A stretch of 64,000 bases of DNA from UBA974 sp002292405 (GCA_943842425.1 CALTBR010000003.1:620001-684000), one strand, 5' to 3'; shown: positions 16,711 through 26,330, numbered from the stretch's first letter. Program-made: numbers and translations. The notes: generated by a model not told the origin, from the sequence alone.

Positions 16711-19098
16711 CTACTGAATATCAAATCTCCCTGACATAGGAGCTATACGTTGTCCTGAAAGCTTAAAGAAATAAGCACCTGAAGGAAGTTCTCCTTTAAT
16801 AATTTCATGTTGAGTCCCTCTTACATTTTCTTCTCGAACGACTCTACCTAGAGCGTCAACAATTTGAAGGTGTAGCTCATCTCTCATAGGATTTGAGAAT
16901 GAAAGGGTTGCTGAAGAATTCATCGGGTTAGGCATAATACTCACAACACCTTGATCCATGTTCTCAAGTTCAACAGCACCTACACATCCATCTATAATAT
17001 CAATAAGTGTATTTTGGTAAAATCCGTTTACTACGTCTTCACAGTGAAGTAAACAAACATCTTCTTCTACATTCATCCAGTATAGACGTAAAAATGGCGT
17101 CCACTCATAAAACTTCAACATGCTTTCTCCTTCATAGCTTAGTCCAATCACTTCTGAGCCACCAGGAACGAACGATGGCGTAATCGGATAATTCACTACG
17201 TCTGCAAGCGAAATTGCTTGAGAAATTTCAATTCCTGAGAACTCGAGTTGATAACCTACTATTCTGTTATTCGGGTTCAGGACATGAACATCTAAGAAAC
17301 CTTGATCCCAGTTAATATCACCAATTTTAAAATGAGTTGTGTCGAAAACATTGATGATTTCATTGACTGGAAAGCTACACTTATCGTGGAATCCTGAGCT
17401 GTCTGGATGCTCGTGAGCTTCGTTCCAGTATTGGCAACGGGACATTAACGCTGCGTCTGTAACTGTGATGTGATCATCTTGGTCGATATCTGTACAAGGA
17501 AGAGCATCAATGTCATTTCCGAGGATCCTCTCTACATAAGAAACCGCATCGGAGTATTCTTGTGCTCCGTTGAAATCTAAGTCTCCAACAAGTGCTTCCC
17601 CGTTACAATCTCCATTACAATCTTCTGTAGCTTGGCCAAATAGCGTTCCTTCACAATCGTTAAAAGTCTCACAATCGTCAAAAAGACTTACAACCAACTC
17701 GTCCATACTTCTATCTAAGTTGATACAAACTGCAGAAAAATTGTTTGTGTAATCTGTTTCCTCACGCCCAAGAGCATCCGGTATAAAATCCCAATTAGCT
17801 CTAACAATGAGGTAATAAGTACCATCTGCGACATCGGTTACGTCAATCCATTGACAAGACAGACTGCTGCCATAAATATCACCACAAAGAGCTGAAATCC
17901 CCATGTTACTGCAACCATATTGACCCGTCCCTCCATCTCCACACTCAAGATCCATTACGCAGAATCCATTCTTGAATCCAATAGGAATATATGAACCATC
18001 CAATTCGTATAAATCATACTTAGCATATCCTTTGTGGTGCCAATGATTGTGACAATCTCCAAATTCAAACTGATCATTTAAAGCATCAGGTGAACCTATA
18101 TAATAATCTAAATCCCCAATGTTCTTAATGTGAGTTGTAAATCTGACAAGTTCACGCGTACCAAAACCATTCAAACAACCTTCTTCAACATAACAATCAG
18201 AATCACTAACCTCCATGATATCTGTTTGAAGACTGTTTTCTATCGCAGAAGTAACGACCATCAGATCTGGACCATTACACGCTGGATCGCCTTGATAAAT
18301 ACAATCACCACTGTCAATCTCGGCTGAGGGGTTATAGTTACATGCTTCCTCGTCGGTACATCCAACAGGTGGACCCACAAAAGTGTGTAACCAGCTCCAG
18401 TCTCCATCACAACCATCCACTGAATACCATCGTATCCAGTATGTTACTCCACCTTCTAGGAGCATTGTTTGAGAAGCTTCTTCTCCACAACCTCCTTGGT
18501 TATCGTCATAATAAATTGTGCCAATATTGCTGTTGTCGAAACTACTCATGTTACAATATTCATAAACATATAGTTTTGTGTCACAACCCGTTTCACAACT
18601 ACTGAAATCATACATTCCATTAGCGTCAGGTGTAAATGTGTACCAAAAATCACTTCCTTCTTGTGCAATCACATCTCCTTCTTCAGAAGGCATTCCTAAA
18701 TCTATTGCATCATTACAAGTCATGCCCGGAGCACAGTCGAAGGCAACAACATCTCCATAGTCATAGTCACCGCCAGAAGCTATTTCTTCTCCATCAAGAT
18801 ATAGCCAATATCCACCAGGTGAGAAAATACCATCTCCAAAAGAATCGTGTATTTCAAACAAATAACAGGGAAACTCAGCTGCTGAAGACACGCATAAAGT
18901 ATCACCAACACCTCCATCACCTGAAGCGATCAACTCACCCCCTAGTGAGATGTCCCAACTAATTTCATTGGGATATTCATCACTGATTATTTCAATTACC
19001 ACCTCTGTTTCTCCATCTACACAGGAGGTTTGGGCTGATATATTGAACGATAAAAATATAGCGAAAGACAACGCCCAAAGAGCTGATAAATACTTCAT
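16711..19098 (-). CDS. secreted lysyl oxidase-domain protein with dockerin-like region and type-A T9SS sorting domain
   Basis: 795 aa. The signal peptide is MKYLSALWALSFAIFLSFNI, cleaved near SAQ. An N-terminal module (20-120) resembles that of the protein at 21.5 kb. A Cys motif CTDEEACNYNPSAEIDSGDC lies near 245. A lysyl oxidase domain (about 275-465) carries the copper-site motif CHNHWHH (His350, 352, 354), Lys376 in GFKNGFC and Tyr409 in GDIYGSS, then CQWIDVTDV and TDYTNNF. These match the lysine and tyrosine that form the lysyl tyrosylquinone cofactor in animal LOX, so activity (oxidising primary amines to aldehydes) is plausible. A dockerin-like segment (about 495-550) and a type-A sorting domain (SIMPNPMNSSATLSF) follow. 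Confidence 0.88.
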   Translation of the reverse strand: MKYLSALWALSFAIFLSFNISAQTSCVDGETEVVIEIISDEYPNEISWDISLGGELIASGDGGVGDTLCVSSAAEFPCYLFEIHDSFGDGIFSPGGYWLYLDGEEIASGGDYDYGDVVAFDCAPGMTCNDAIDLGMPSEEGDVIAQEGSDFWYTFTPDANGMYDFSSCETGCDTKLYVYEYCNMSSFDNSNIGTIYYDDNQGGCGEEASQTMLLEGGVTYWIRWYSVDGCDGDWSWLHTFVGPPVGCTDEEACNYNPSAEIDSGDCIYQGDPACNGPDLMVVTSAIENSLQTDIMEVSDSDCYVEEGCLNGFGTRELVRFTTHIKNIGDLDYYIGSPDALNDQFEFGDCHNHWHHKGYAKYDLYELDGSYIPIGFKNGFCVMDLECGDGGTGQYGCSNMGISALCGDIYGSSLSCQWIDVTDVADGTYYLIVRANWDFIPDALGREETDYTNNFSAVCINLDRSMDELVVSLFDDCETFNDCEGTLFGQATEDCNGDCNGEALVGDLDFNGAQEYSDAVSYVERILGNDIDALPCTDIDQDDHITVTDAALMSRCQYWNEAHEHPDSSGFHDKCSFPVNEIINVFDTTHFKIGDINWDQGFLDVHVLNPNNRIVGYQLEFSGIEISQAISLADVVNYPITPSFVPGGSEVIGLSYEGESMLKFYEWTPFLRLYWMNVEEDVCLLHCEDVVNGFYQNTLIDIIDGCVGAVELENMDQGVVSIMPNPMNSSATLSFSNPMRDELHLQIVDALGRVVREENVRGTQHEIIKGELPSGAYFFKLSGQRIAPMSGRFDIQ

Positions 19099-19164
19099 AG
19101 TAAACTTTTGTAGGTTACAATACAGGTTTCAACATGCAAATTACAACTTTTTAAATGGAATATG

Positions 19165-19172
19165 TATCTTCG
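19165..19172 (+). promoter_or_regulatory. Bacteroidota -7 element for the 35-aa membrane peptide
   Basis: TATCTTCG matches TAnnTTTG with one change and ends 13 nt before the ATG at 19186. It lies between divergent genes and points at the small gene. Confidence 0.5.
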
Positions 19173-19185
19173 CAAAAAAAACACA

Positions 19186-19293
19186 ATGTCAAATCACGAA
19201 GAACCACAACAGGACGAAATAGGAGGACCGGTAACTATTGCTCTATTTATTTTTGCAATTGTACTTATTTCGATTTACTTCATAGCTTCGTAG
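19186..19293 (+). CDS. 35-aa single-pass membrane peptide
   Basis: An ATG frame of 35 codons ending in TAG. An acidic, polar N-terminus (MSNHEEPQQDEIGG) is followed by one hydrophobic helix (VTIALFIFAIVLISIYFIAS) reaching the C-terminus. It lies alone between two minus-strand genes, with a good promoter box upstream. In size and topology it resembles very small subunits of membrane complexes, such as the 34-aa subunit IIa of Thermus ba3 cytochrome oxidase, but no oxidase genes are nearby and that comparison is only of shape. The function is unknown. Confidence 0.6.
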   Translation: MSNHEEPQQDEIGGPVTIALFIFAIVLISIYFIAS

Positions 19294-19328
19294 ATAACAG
19301 TCTTGCTGCAATATAAAGTAGCACTTAT

Positions 19329-21509
19329 TTATTCTGAATCGACAATTGTCATCTCCTCTACGAGATGCCCTGCCCCAGAGTATTTATCGATAATCCAAAG
19401 CACGTAGCGGATATCTACCATGATATTCCTGCACCTGTTTTCATCGAATAGGATATCGCTCATTGTGCTTTCCCAACTTCTATCGAAGTTGATTCCCACT
19501 AGATATCCATCGCCATTAATTACTGGGCTTCCGGAGTTTCCACCAGTGGTGTGATTGCTGCCTGTGAAGCAGATAACGAGATCGTCGTTTTCGCCATACA
19601 ACCCCCAATCGCCGTCATTAAGGGCGGTGACAAGGTCTGATGGAAGATCGAAATCGGGATCACCTGGCTTATATTTTTGGAGTATCCCTCGAGCTGTTGT
19701 GGTGGGGTTGTATGTCATCCCGTCATGCGGAGATGACCCCTCCACTTTCCCGTACGATAATCGAAGAGTGGAATTTGCATCAATAGGGAAAAGTCGATCA
19801 GGGAAAAGCTCTCGAAGCCCACGAGTATAAATCGCTGTAGCAGATTGTATCGCTGAAGATCCAGCACGATATCCGGGCGAGATATTCTCGAAGTAATGAG
19901 ATCTCTGCTCCAATATTAAAAGATAAGCAGGATCATTTTTCAGCTTAGCAAATGTTTTCTTCTTGGGTTTTAAAAGAAGAGCTTCCAGGTCATCTGGATT
20001 ATCGAAAATAGAGTTTTTGAAAAAGCTCGACGCATACGAGCTCGATGAACTCGCTGAATTAAAGTCAGCGAACATTTTTTCGGGAATCAAAGTCGAAGGG
20101 ATAAGATCTAAGTAGGTAGAAACAAGATCTCCCAGTAGGCGTTCATCTACAGAAGCATCATAGTTGCGAGCGTACTCAGAATTCGCCTCCAATAACGAGG
20201 CTATTTCGTCATCAAGCTTGCCTGAAGATTCCAAGTTATCCCAATGATCAATGAGATCAGCGAAATCGTAAGCGTGAAGTAGGATATCAGGGCCGTAATA
20301 AACCAGTTCGATAAATAGAGCACGTGCTTCTAGATAAGAGAAATAATCTGCATTTGCTGCCTGAATCTTATCAATCGCTGTTAAAAACTTAGGATTAGAA
20401 AGCTCAGGTACAGAACGTGATAGAGCAAGGGTTCGAGATTGAAATTCCGATTCCAGGTCGAGCTTTTGTTGTACTGCATTGAGTTCGACGAGTCCGGTTG
20501 TTTGGCCTTCCCACTTCTTCCAAGCGTTAGAAATACTACTTTGCTTAGGTGCGTATGCAATTCTGAGAGCATCTGAAGATGCTCGGGCCGCGTTTATGAT
20601 CTTAAGACTAGCATCACGCATCGCAATGCGCATGGGATTGAGGCGATCTATAACGTGCGTAACGGCATCCGAAGTCAGGTACTGTTCCGTTCTTCCGGGA
20701 AAACCGAAAACCATCGTGAAGTCTCCTTCGTGAACTCCATCTAAAGAAACGGGAAAGTGGTGGGCGGGGTTGTAAGGCACATTGTTTTCATGATAATCCG
20801 CAGGATTGTTTTCTGAAGAAGCGTAGATTCTAAAAACGCTGAAGTCTCCAGTGTGTCTAGGCCAAAGCCAATTGTCCGTATCCCCACCGAATTTACCAAC
20901 TGCAGAAGGCGGAGCGCCTACAAGTCTCACATCGTTATAAGTGCGTTTGGTGATTAAGAAGTGTTGATTTCCGAAATCAAAGGCGACAACGCCACCCGTT
21001 AAATCAGTTCCGTCAATGTATTCAGCCACGATCTCAGCATAAAGAGCTTTGCGAGCAGCAGCAAGCTCGTCTCCTTCTAATCCATCAAGAGCTAAAGCTA
21101 CCCTTTCAGAAACATCTTGAATTCGATCAATAAATGTCGCAGTAAGACCTGGATTAGGCAATTCTTCCGCTCTAGACATGGCCCAAAACCCATTCTTTAG
21201 GAAATCATTTTCAACAGAGCTGTGATACTGTATTTGGCTATATCCGCAATGATGATTCGTTAGAAGTAATCCTTCTGAGCTAACCATCTCAGCTGTGCAT
21301 CCTCCACCGAAATGAACTACAGCGTCCTTCAGGCTACTGTGGTTCACAGTGTATATATCTTCAGCAGAAAGACGAAGTCCCATTGCTTGCATATCCCCTT
21401 CCAGTGCCTGAAGAAGAGTTGGAATCCACATTCCCTCTTTCGCACCCGCATCAATCGATATTAGGCCCGTAAAAAGCCACAACAGAATTATCTTAAAACT
21501 TATTTTCAT
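19329..21509 (-). CDS. S46 family dipeptidyl-peptidase, DPP11-like
   Basis: 726 aa. The signal peptide is MKISFKIILLWLFTGLISID. It is a chymotrypsin-fold periplasmic serine exopeptidase that removes dipeptides from the N-terminus of peptides. Catalytic His is in LLTNHHCGY (His86/87), the serine is in TTGGNSGSPV near 650, and the family segment DTDNWLWPRHTGDFSVFRIY is present. After the serine the chain reads GINFDRSWE; the Arg in FDR corresponds to the Arg that gives DPP11 its Asp/Glu preference, where DPP7 has Gly, so acidic P1 specificity is inferred. Length is normal. It is probably used for protein and peptide feeding, and lies between secreted proteins on the same strand. Confidence 0.92.
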   Translation of the reverse strand: MKISFKIILLWLFTGLISIDAGAKEGMWIPTLLQALEGDMQAMGLRLSAEDIYTVNHSSLKDAVVHFGGGCTAEMVSSEGLLLTNHHCGYSQIQYHSSVENDFLKNGFWAMSRAEELPNPGLTATFIDRIQDVSERVALALDGLEGDELAAARKALYAEIVAEYIDGTDLTGGVVAFDFGNQHFLITKRTYNDVRLVGAPPSAVGKFGGDTDNWLWPRHTGDFSVFRIYASSENNPADYHENNVPYNPAHHFPVSLDGVHEGDFTMVFGFPGRTEQYLTSDAVTHVIDRLNPMRIAMRDASLKIINAARASSDALRIAYAPKQSSISNAWKKWEGQTTGLVELNAVQQKLDLESEFQSRTLALSRSVPELSNPKFLTAIDKIQAANADYFSYLEARALFIELVYYGPDILLHAYDFADLIDHWDNLESSGKLDDEIASLLEANSEYARNYDASVDERLLGDLVSTYLDLIPSTLIPEKMFADFNSASSSSSYASSFFKNSIFDNPDDLEALLLKPKKKTFAKLKNDPAYLLILEQRSHYFENISPGYRAGSSAIQSATAIYTRGLRELFPDRLFPIDANSTLRLSYGKVEGSSPHDGMTYNPTTTARGILQKYKPGDPDFDLPSDLVTALNDGDWGLYGENDDLVICFTGSNHTTGGNSGSPVINGDGYLVGINFDRSWESTMSDILFDENRCRNIMVDIRYVLWIIDKYSGAGHLVEEMTIVDSE

Positions 21510-21531
21510 GCTATAATTTTATCTGATTTCC

Positions 21532-23415
21532 TTACTGAACAATCGCTCTTGTATTCCAAACCAAAGCACCACTCTCACCCAATATCTCAACTAAATAAAT
21601 CCCTGAATTCATCTCTGAAACATCGAGTTGCATCTTATCTGTAACCTTAAAGGACTTAACAATTCTACCACTTCCATCTCTAACACGACATAAACTATTT
21701 TCACTCACACTGCTAAGGTTTAAAGTTGCTGAGTTCAACATAGGATTGGGAGAAATACTCCATTCATTCTCTACAGCAATATCAGAAGTAGACAATGCAC
21801 AGTTCATGATAGAAATAACAACCGCATCTGTAGCCTCACAACCATAATCATTAGTCACTGAAACGCCCACAACAGCTGTTGTTGCAATTTCATCTTCTGT
21901 ATTTAAAATGTAAAACTGCCCAGTCGATCCATCTTGCCACTGATAGTTATAATTCCCAACTGGTCCGAAGAAAAACTCGGTATCTCCAGCACACATGTCG
22001 AAATCTGTACCTAAACTAAAAGGAGTAATCCCCACAAAAGGGACTTCTACGTCCATGTCAACTGAACACCCACTGCCATCTATCACTTCAACATTGTACC
22101 AGCCTGTTTCAGCTGCTGAAATATCCTCATCGTCCCAGTCAAAACTTTCTGGCCCATCCCAATCAATATCCATATCACCAGTTCCTCCCGTAATTTGAAG
22201 GTCTAAAGAACCACCTGAACCATTTTCACAAGACGAAGTCACAACAACATCTAGCTCAAGAGGTTCTGGATTCACAATTGTATAAGATCCCGTTAACATT
22301 TCACCTGTGCAGTTTGAGACCATCTCCACATTGTAAACACCAGGCAAAAGACCATCAATACTCAAACCTGAGCCTGTATATCCAAATGGTCCCGTCCAAG
22401 TCGCATTCCAGTCAAGTCCACCATAATAAGTGTACATATTAATATATCCATCTGGATTAAACTCCGTCTCAAGAGCACAACTAATATTGTGAACTGATGC
22501 TCCAAGAACAGGCTCTGCTTCGGAAGCCTCAACCGTTAATTGTGCAATACCATTTGAACCATACCAACCATCAATTTGGACAAGAACTTGGGTTCCAGCT
22601 TCCATGCATGATGTGTAACAAGTACTAGAAAAATTATTTCCCACTCCACAACTGGCATCGTCATTCGCACCCATTAACACAAAGCTTGACCAATCGCCAC
22701 AGTCATCCGCTACCCAAACTGCAATCTGAGTGTCGAAATTTGTACTGTCGTTGCAAGAGCTGACTTTGTAATTCACACCCGCTTCTGCCGTGAATGTAGC
22801 CCAAACTGAGACACTCGCATCCGTCTCGCACCAAGCACCTGGCGTATTACAACCATAAGTTGTCGGTGCTATTTCGGAATAACTTGACGTAGCTCCCACA
22901 GAAGAAATTTCAATTGGTGTTCCGTCAGGTAAAACCTCTGCAGCATCACAAGGCATATCATGATCGATTAAATCAATTGCAGCAACATCAATCGTAAATA
23001 CATCTCCAAAACCTCCACCGTATAAATATTGGGTAGGCATATCATTTATTAAAACTGTAAAATTTGATCCCCCATCACCATAACTATCAACGTGAATTAA
23101 ATCCACCTGCGAGCCCGAAGCGACACAAACAAGGTTAGATAGAAAAATTTGATTGCTAGCGTATGCTTGTCCTTCTGAGGCTCCAGCACCATCTCCATCA
23201 CACCCAACATCCATATTTCCTCCGCTTAAAAGCACAGGGGCAGAACCGCATGTTTGGTCTAGCGGTACAAGCTCCCAGTACACTTCATAACCCCAGGCAT
23301 CAGTATCAATAACGATCTGAACAGCGGATTCACCATCAGCACATTGAGCAGATAAAACGCCAGAAGAAAAAAACATTGCTAAAGCAATAAATAAAGTAGG
23401 TGTCAATTTTTTCAT
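21532..23415 (-). CDS. secreted SprB-repeat-like protein with type-A T9SS sorting domain
   Basis: 627 aa from the ATG at 23415; the longer frame runs into the divergent yaaA gene and is rejected. The signal peptide is MKKLTPTLFIALAMFFSSGV, cleaved near LSAQ. An N-terminal module (CADGESAVQIVIDTD, HVDSYGDGGSNFTV) is shared with the lysyl oxidase protein. A domain at about 160-300 (DIATFDTQ-type, FTAEAGVNYKVSSCNDSTNF) is followed by SprB-type repeats (about 310-540) and a type-A sorting domain (WSISPNPMLNSATLNLSS ... GIYLVEI). Many Cys and acidic residues fit an exposed, calcium-binding surface protein. It is probably an adhesin or structural cargo of the T9SS. Confidence 0.85.
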   Translation of the reverse strand: MKKLTPTLFIALAMFFSSGVLSAQCADGESAVQIVIDTDAWGYEVYWELVPLDQTCGSAPVLLSGGNMDVGCDGDGAGASEGQAYASNQIFLSNLVCVASGSQVDLIHVDSYGDGGSNFTVLINDMPTQYLYGGGFGDVFTIDVAAIDLIDHDMPCDAAEVLPDGTPIEISSVGATSSYSEIAPTTYGCNTPGAWCETDASVSVWATFTAEAGVNYKVSSCNDSTNFDTQIAVWVADDCGDWSSFVLMGANDDASCGVGNNFSSTCYTSCMEAGTQVLVQIDGWYGSNGIAQLTVEASEAEPVLGASVHNISCALETEFNPDGYINMYTYYGGLDWNATWTGPFGYTGSGLSIDGLLPGVYNVEMVSNCTGEMLTGSYTIVNPEPLELDVVVTSSCENGSGGSLDLQITGGTGDMDIDWDGPESFDWDDEDISAAETGWYNVEVIDGSGCSVDMDVEVPFVGITPFSLGTDFDMCAGDTEFFFGPVGNYNYQWQDGSTGQFYILNTEDEIATTAVVGVSVTNDYGCEATDAVVISIMNCALSTSDIAVENEWSISPNPMLNSATLNLSSVSENSLCRVRDGSGRIVKSFKVTDKMQLDVSEMNSGIYLVEILGESGALVWNTRAIVQ

Positions 23416-23425
23416 GTGTGCAATA

Positions 23426-23433
23426 TACCTTCG
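23426..23433 (+). promoter_or_regulatory. -7 element placed for leaderless yaaA transcription
   Basis: TACCTTCG (TAnnTTYG) ends exactly 4 nt before the ATG at 23438. This supports that ATG over the in-frame ATG at 23414, which lies inside the divergent gene's first codons. Confidence 0.6.
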
Positions 23434-23437
23434 CGCA

Positions 23438-24235
23438 ATGCTAATATTACTCTCTCCAGCAAAAACATTAGTCCTTAACGCACCAATATGCAATGAACTA
23501 GCTAGTTTACCTCATCACATGACTGAGGCCGCCGAATTGATGACTGTTCTAAAAGCATACACGCCCAGCGACTTAATGAAATCAATGAAACTAAGCAAGA
23601 ATTTAGCTGAAAAAGTTGAAGATTGGCACGCCAACTGGACCACTCACACTTCGGTAGGTGCAGCGGTTAAATCTAAAGCTAAGGCATGTGCTTTTGCCAT
23701 GAAAGGCGAGGCTTTTAAATTCCTAGACGCACCTTCATTAAGTAACGATGATCTCCAGTATGCCCAAAAAAACCTTATTGTACTAAGTGGACTCTACGGG
23801 ATGCTTAGACCATGTGATTTAATCATGCCTTACCGACTTGAAATGGGACAAACCTTTAAAGTTAGTCAAGGCCACAAATCACTGAATTCATTTTGGTCTA
23901 GCGTGTATCGTCAAGCTTTTTCTAAAAAATTGAAAGATCAAGAAAGTAAAATCATTCTCAACCTTGCCAGCGACGAATACAGTAAGGTTGTCATCAAATC
24001 AGGCATTGATGCTGAGATCATTACATGCCTTTTTAAAGAAGAGGGGGAGAATGGTTTTAGAACCGTTAGCACGTTTGCCAAACAAGCTCGTGGAGAAATG
24101 GCTAGATTTGCCATTCAAAATAAAATCGAAAACGTGGAAAAATTGAAATTTTTTAACAACCTTCGATACACTTTTAATTGCGACCTTTCGGATTCAAATA
24201 ACTTTATCTTTACTCGACCATTAATAAATAAATAA
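23438..24235 (+). CDS. yaaA: peroxide stress protein YaaA (DUF328)
   Basis: 265 aa, close to the usual length of about 255. It begins MLILLSPAKTLVLNAP, the standard YaaA opening, and contains LSGLYGMLRPCDLIMPYRLEM and NLASDEYSKVV, both family hallmarks. YaaA limits intracellular iron during hydrogen peroxide stress in E. coli and has a DNA-binding fold. The start was placed at 23438 because of the promoter box 4 nt upstream. The FKBP gene follows 9 nt after the stop, so the two probably form an operon. Confidence 0.92.
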   Translation: MLILLSPAKTLVLNAPICNELASLPHHMTEAAELMTVLKAYTPSDLMKSMKLSKNLAEKVEDWHANWTTHTSVGAAVKSKAKACAFAMKGEAFKFLDAPSLSNDDLQYAQKNLIVLSGLYGMLRPCDLIMPYRLEMGQTFKVSQGHKSLNSFWSSVYRQAFSKKLKDQESKIILNLASDEYSKVVIKSGIDAEIITCLFKEEGENGFRTVSTFAKQARGEMARFAIQNKIENVEKLKFFNNLRYTFNCDLSDSNNFIFTRPLINK

Positions 24236-24244
24236 TAACTGTAA

Positions 24245-24949
24245 ATGAAATTCACGTACTATCTTCGCGGCGCTTTAGCAATGCTCGTTTTAGTTTCAAC
24301 TATGCCTAGCTGCTCACAAGCACAACCATCACAAACCCAAAAACTCAGTACCGAAATGGATTCTGTTTCTTATGCTCTTGGAGTATTATTCGCAACCAAT
24401 ATGAAATCCGAAGGGATGCTAGATATTAATAGCGAACAACTAGCTAGTGGATTTTCCGCTGTTATGAATGACAATGCAACTCTTGACCCTGCTGACGCTG
24501 ACAAAATAGTCCGTGAAGCAATGTCGGCTGTTAAAGAAAAAGTGTCTGCAGCGGCTAAGGCTGAAGGAGAAGAATTCCTAGCAGAAAATGCCAAGAAAGA
24601 TGGCATCTCTGTTACGGAATCTGGTCTACAGTATCACCACGATACTTTAGGGACTGGTAAAAGTCCAGATGAAAATGATAAAGTAACCGTTCACTATAAA
24701 GGAACATTACTCGACGGGACTGAGTTCGATTCAAGCTACAAGCGTGGAGAACCAATTTCATTCCCACTTAATGGAGTGATCCCAGGATGGACTGAAGGAC
24801 TTCAGCTCATGAACATTGGAGGGAAGACGACATTCTACATTCCTCAAGAACTTGCTTACGGAGAAAGACCTAATCCAGGCGGACCGATCCCTCCTTTCGC
24901 AGCTTTAATATTTGAAGTGGAACTCATTGAAGTGGAATCTGTTGAGTAA
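24245..24949 (+). CDS. FKBP-type peptidyl-prolyl isomerase lipoprotein (Mip/FkpA-like)
   Basis: 234 aa. The lipoprotein signal has lipobox MPSC (Cys near residue 23). The N-terminal half is the helical dimerisation domain (SYALGVLFATNMKSEG, then an Ala/Lys/Glu-rich helix). Residues 120-232 are the FKBP domain with VHYKGTLLDGTEFDSSY, PLNGVIPGWTEGL and IPPFAALIFEVEL, which contain the prolyl-isomerase pocket residues. It assists folding of exported proteins in the periplasm. It lies in the yaaA operon and is followed by a strong terminator. Confidence 0.93.
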   Translation: MKFTYYLRGALAMLVLVSTMPSCSQAQPSQTQKLSTEMDSVSYALGVLFATNMKSEGMLDINSEQLASGFSAVMNDNATLDPADADKIVREAMSAVKEKVSAAAKAEGEEFLAENAKKDGISVTESGLQYHHDTLGTGKSPDENDKVTVHYKGTLLDGTEFDSSYKRGEPISFPLNGVIPGWTEGLQLMNIGGKTTFYIPQELAYGERPNPGGPIPPFAALIFEVELIEVESVE

Positions 24950-24985
24950 ACAAATCTCAACTTGCTGACTTCTAGACAATAACTA

Positions 24986-25016
24986 ATGGCGGGGAATATT
25001 CCTCGCCATTTTTTTG
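24986..25016 (+). terminator. Rho-independent terminator after the yaaA-FKBP operon
   Basis: An 11-bp stem (ATGGCGGGGAA / TTCCTCGCCAT, one G-T wobble) with a 2-nt gap at the tip is followed by seven T residues. It is the clearest terminator in the window. Confidence 0.85.
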
Positions 25017-25058
25017 TTGTTGTAAATTACGACCTCAAAATCATACGAATTTATCGCC

Positions 25059-26330
25059 ATGTTCCCTTTAACCAATGACGCTATTGTATTTGGCCTACTC
25101 GCTGTAACTCTTGCAGGAATATTTCATGCGGCTAGCCTTCCTAAATTCAAGAAATTTTTCACTTTCGTCCCCAGTCTATTGCTGTGCTACTTCATACCAG
25201 CTGCATTTAATTCATTAGGCATTGTAGATGGTGAAGCGTCAAGTTTATACTTCGTCGCTTCTAGATATTTACTGCCTGCCAGTTTAGTTCTCTTGTGCTT
25301 AAGTATTGATTTAAAAGGGATTTACAACTTGGGGCCCAAAGCTCTAATCATGTTTTTCGCGGCTACGTTCGGCATTGTTATTGGCGGTCCAATTGCTCTT
25401 TACATTGTGGGACAATTCACCCCCGAGGTGTTTGGAGGTGATACGCCAGGAGCGATGTGGAGAGGACTATCCACAGTGGCTGGTAGTTGGATAGGCGGAG
25501 GAGCCAACCAAGCTGCGCTAAAAGAAATTTCAGGGACCTTAGACAAACAATTTTCTATTATGCTGATCGTAGATGTTTTCGTCGCAAACCTATGGATGCC
25601 TTTCCTTTTATACGGAGCTCTTAGAACAAAAGAAATCGACAAGTGGCTCAAAGCTGACAGCTCAGCCGTTGATGCATTAAAAGAAAGAGTAGAAAAATAT
25701 TCCGCCAGTATTGCAAGAATACCTTCTTTCTCTGACCTCATGGTTATTATAGGTATTGCTTTTGGAGCAGTAGCCATTGCGCATATCGTTGCTGACACTG
25801 CAAGCGTTGGGATTCACGATTGGTTTCAAGGCATACTTGCCTCGAATCCTTCTAGCTTCGTAAAATACCTTTCTTCTTTAGAAAGCGGGTTTTTCTGGAT
25901 CGTAATTATCGCCACAATATTGGGAGTTGCTCTCAGCTTCACGAAAGCGAATAAATATGAAGGGGCTGGGGCCAGTAAAGTTGGATCACTGTTCCTATAC
26001 ATCCTAATTGCTACTATCGGAATGAAGATGGATGTAGGTGCGCTAATCTCAAATTGGTCAACCTATTCATCTGCTATCATCATCGGATTAATCTGGATGC
26101 TCGTTCACATCACTGTATTAATTGTCGTAGCGAGGATTATCAAAGCTCCATTCTTCTTTGTCGCAGTGGGATCTCAGGCCAATGTTGGTGGTGCTGCATC
26201 AGCTCCAATTGTTGCTAGCGCTTTCTCAACGGCACTTGCTCCTGTTGGAGTTCTTCTGGCTGTCCTTGGCTATGCTGTCGGCACCATAGCTGCGATTGTC
26301 TGCATGGAATGGATGCATCTAATTTCGTAG
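25059..26330 (+). CDS. DUF819 family membrane protein
   Basis: 423 aa with about 11 hydrophobic helices. The family signature GLSTVAGSWIGGGANQAALK at about 145-165 and the C-terminal AVGSQANVGGAASAPIVAS identify DUF819, a group of predicted transporters (the plant relatives transport bile acid-like or glucosinolate-type anions). The substrate here is unknown. It is a single gene after a terminator and converges on ribA with only 12 bp between stops. Confidence 0.88.
   Translation: MFPLTNDAIVFGLLAVTLAGIFHAASLPKFKKFFTFVPSLLLCYFIPAAFNSLGIVDGEASSLYFVASRYLLPASLVLLCLSIDLKGIYNLGPKALIMFFAATFGIVIGGPIALYIVGQFTPEVFGGDTPGAMWRGLSTVAGSWIGGGANQAALKEISGTLDKQFSIMLIVDVFVANLWMPFLLYGALRTKEIDKWLKADSSAVDALKERVEKYSASIARIPSFSDLMVIIGIAFGAVAIAHIVADTASVGIHDWFQGILASNPSSFVKYLSSLESGFFWIVIIATILGVALSFTKANKYEGAGASKVGSLFLYILIATIGMKMDVGALISNWSTYSSAIIIGLIWMLVHITVLIVVARIIKAPFFFVAVGSQANVGGAASAPIVASAFSTALAPVGVLLAVLGYAVGTIAAIVCMEWMHLIS

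Noticed and set aside
23414..23437. Upstream ATG for yaaA giving eight extra residues
   Set aside because: It lies within the first codon of the divergent gene and upstream of the yaaA promoter box; the shorter start matches the family.
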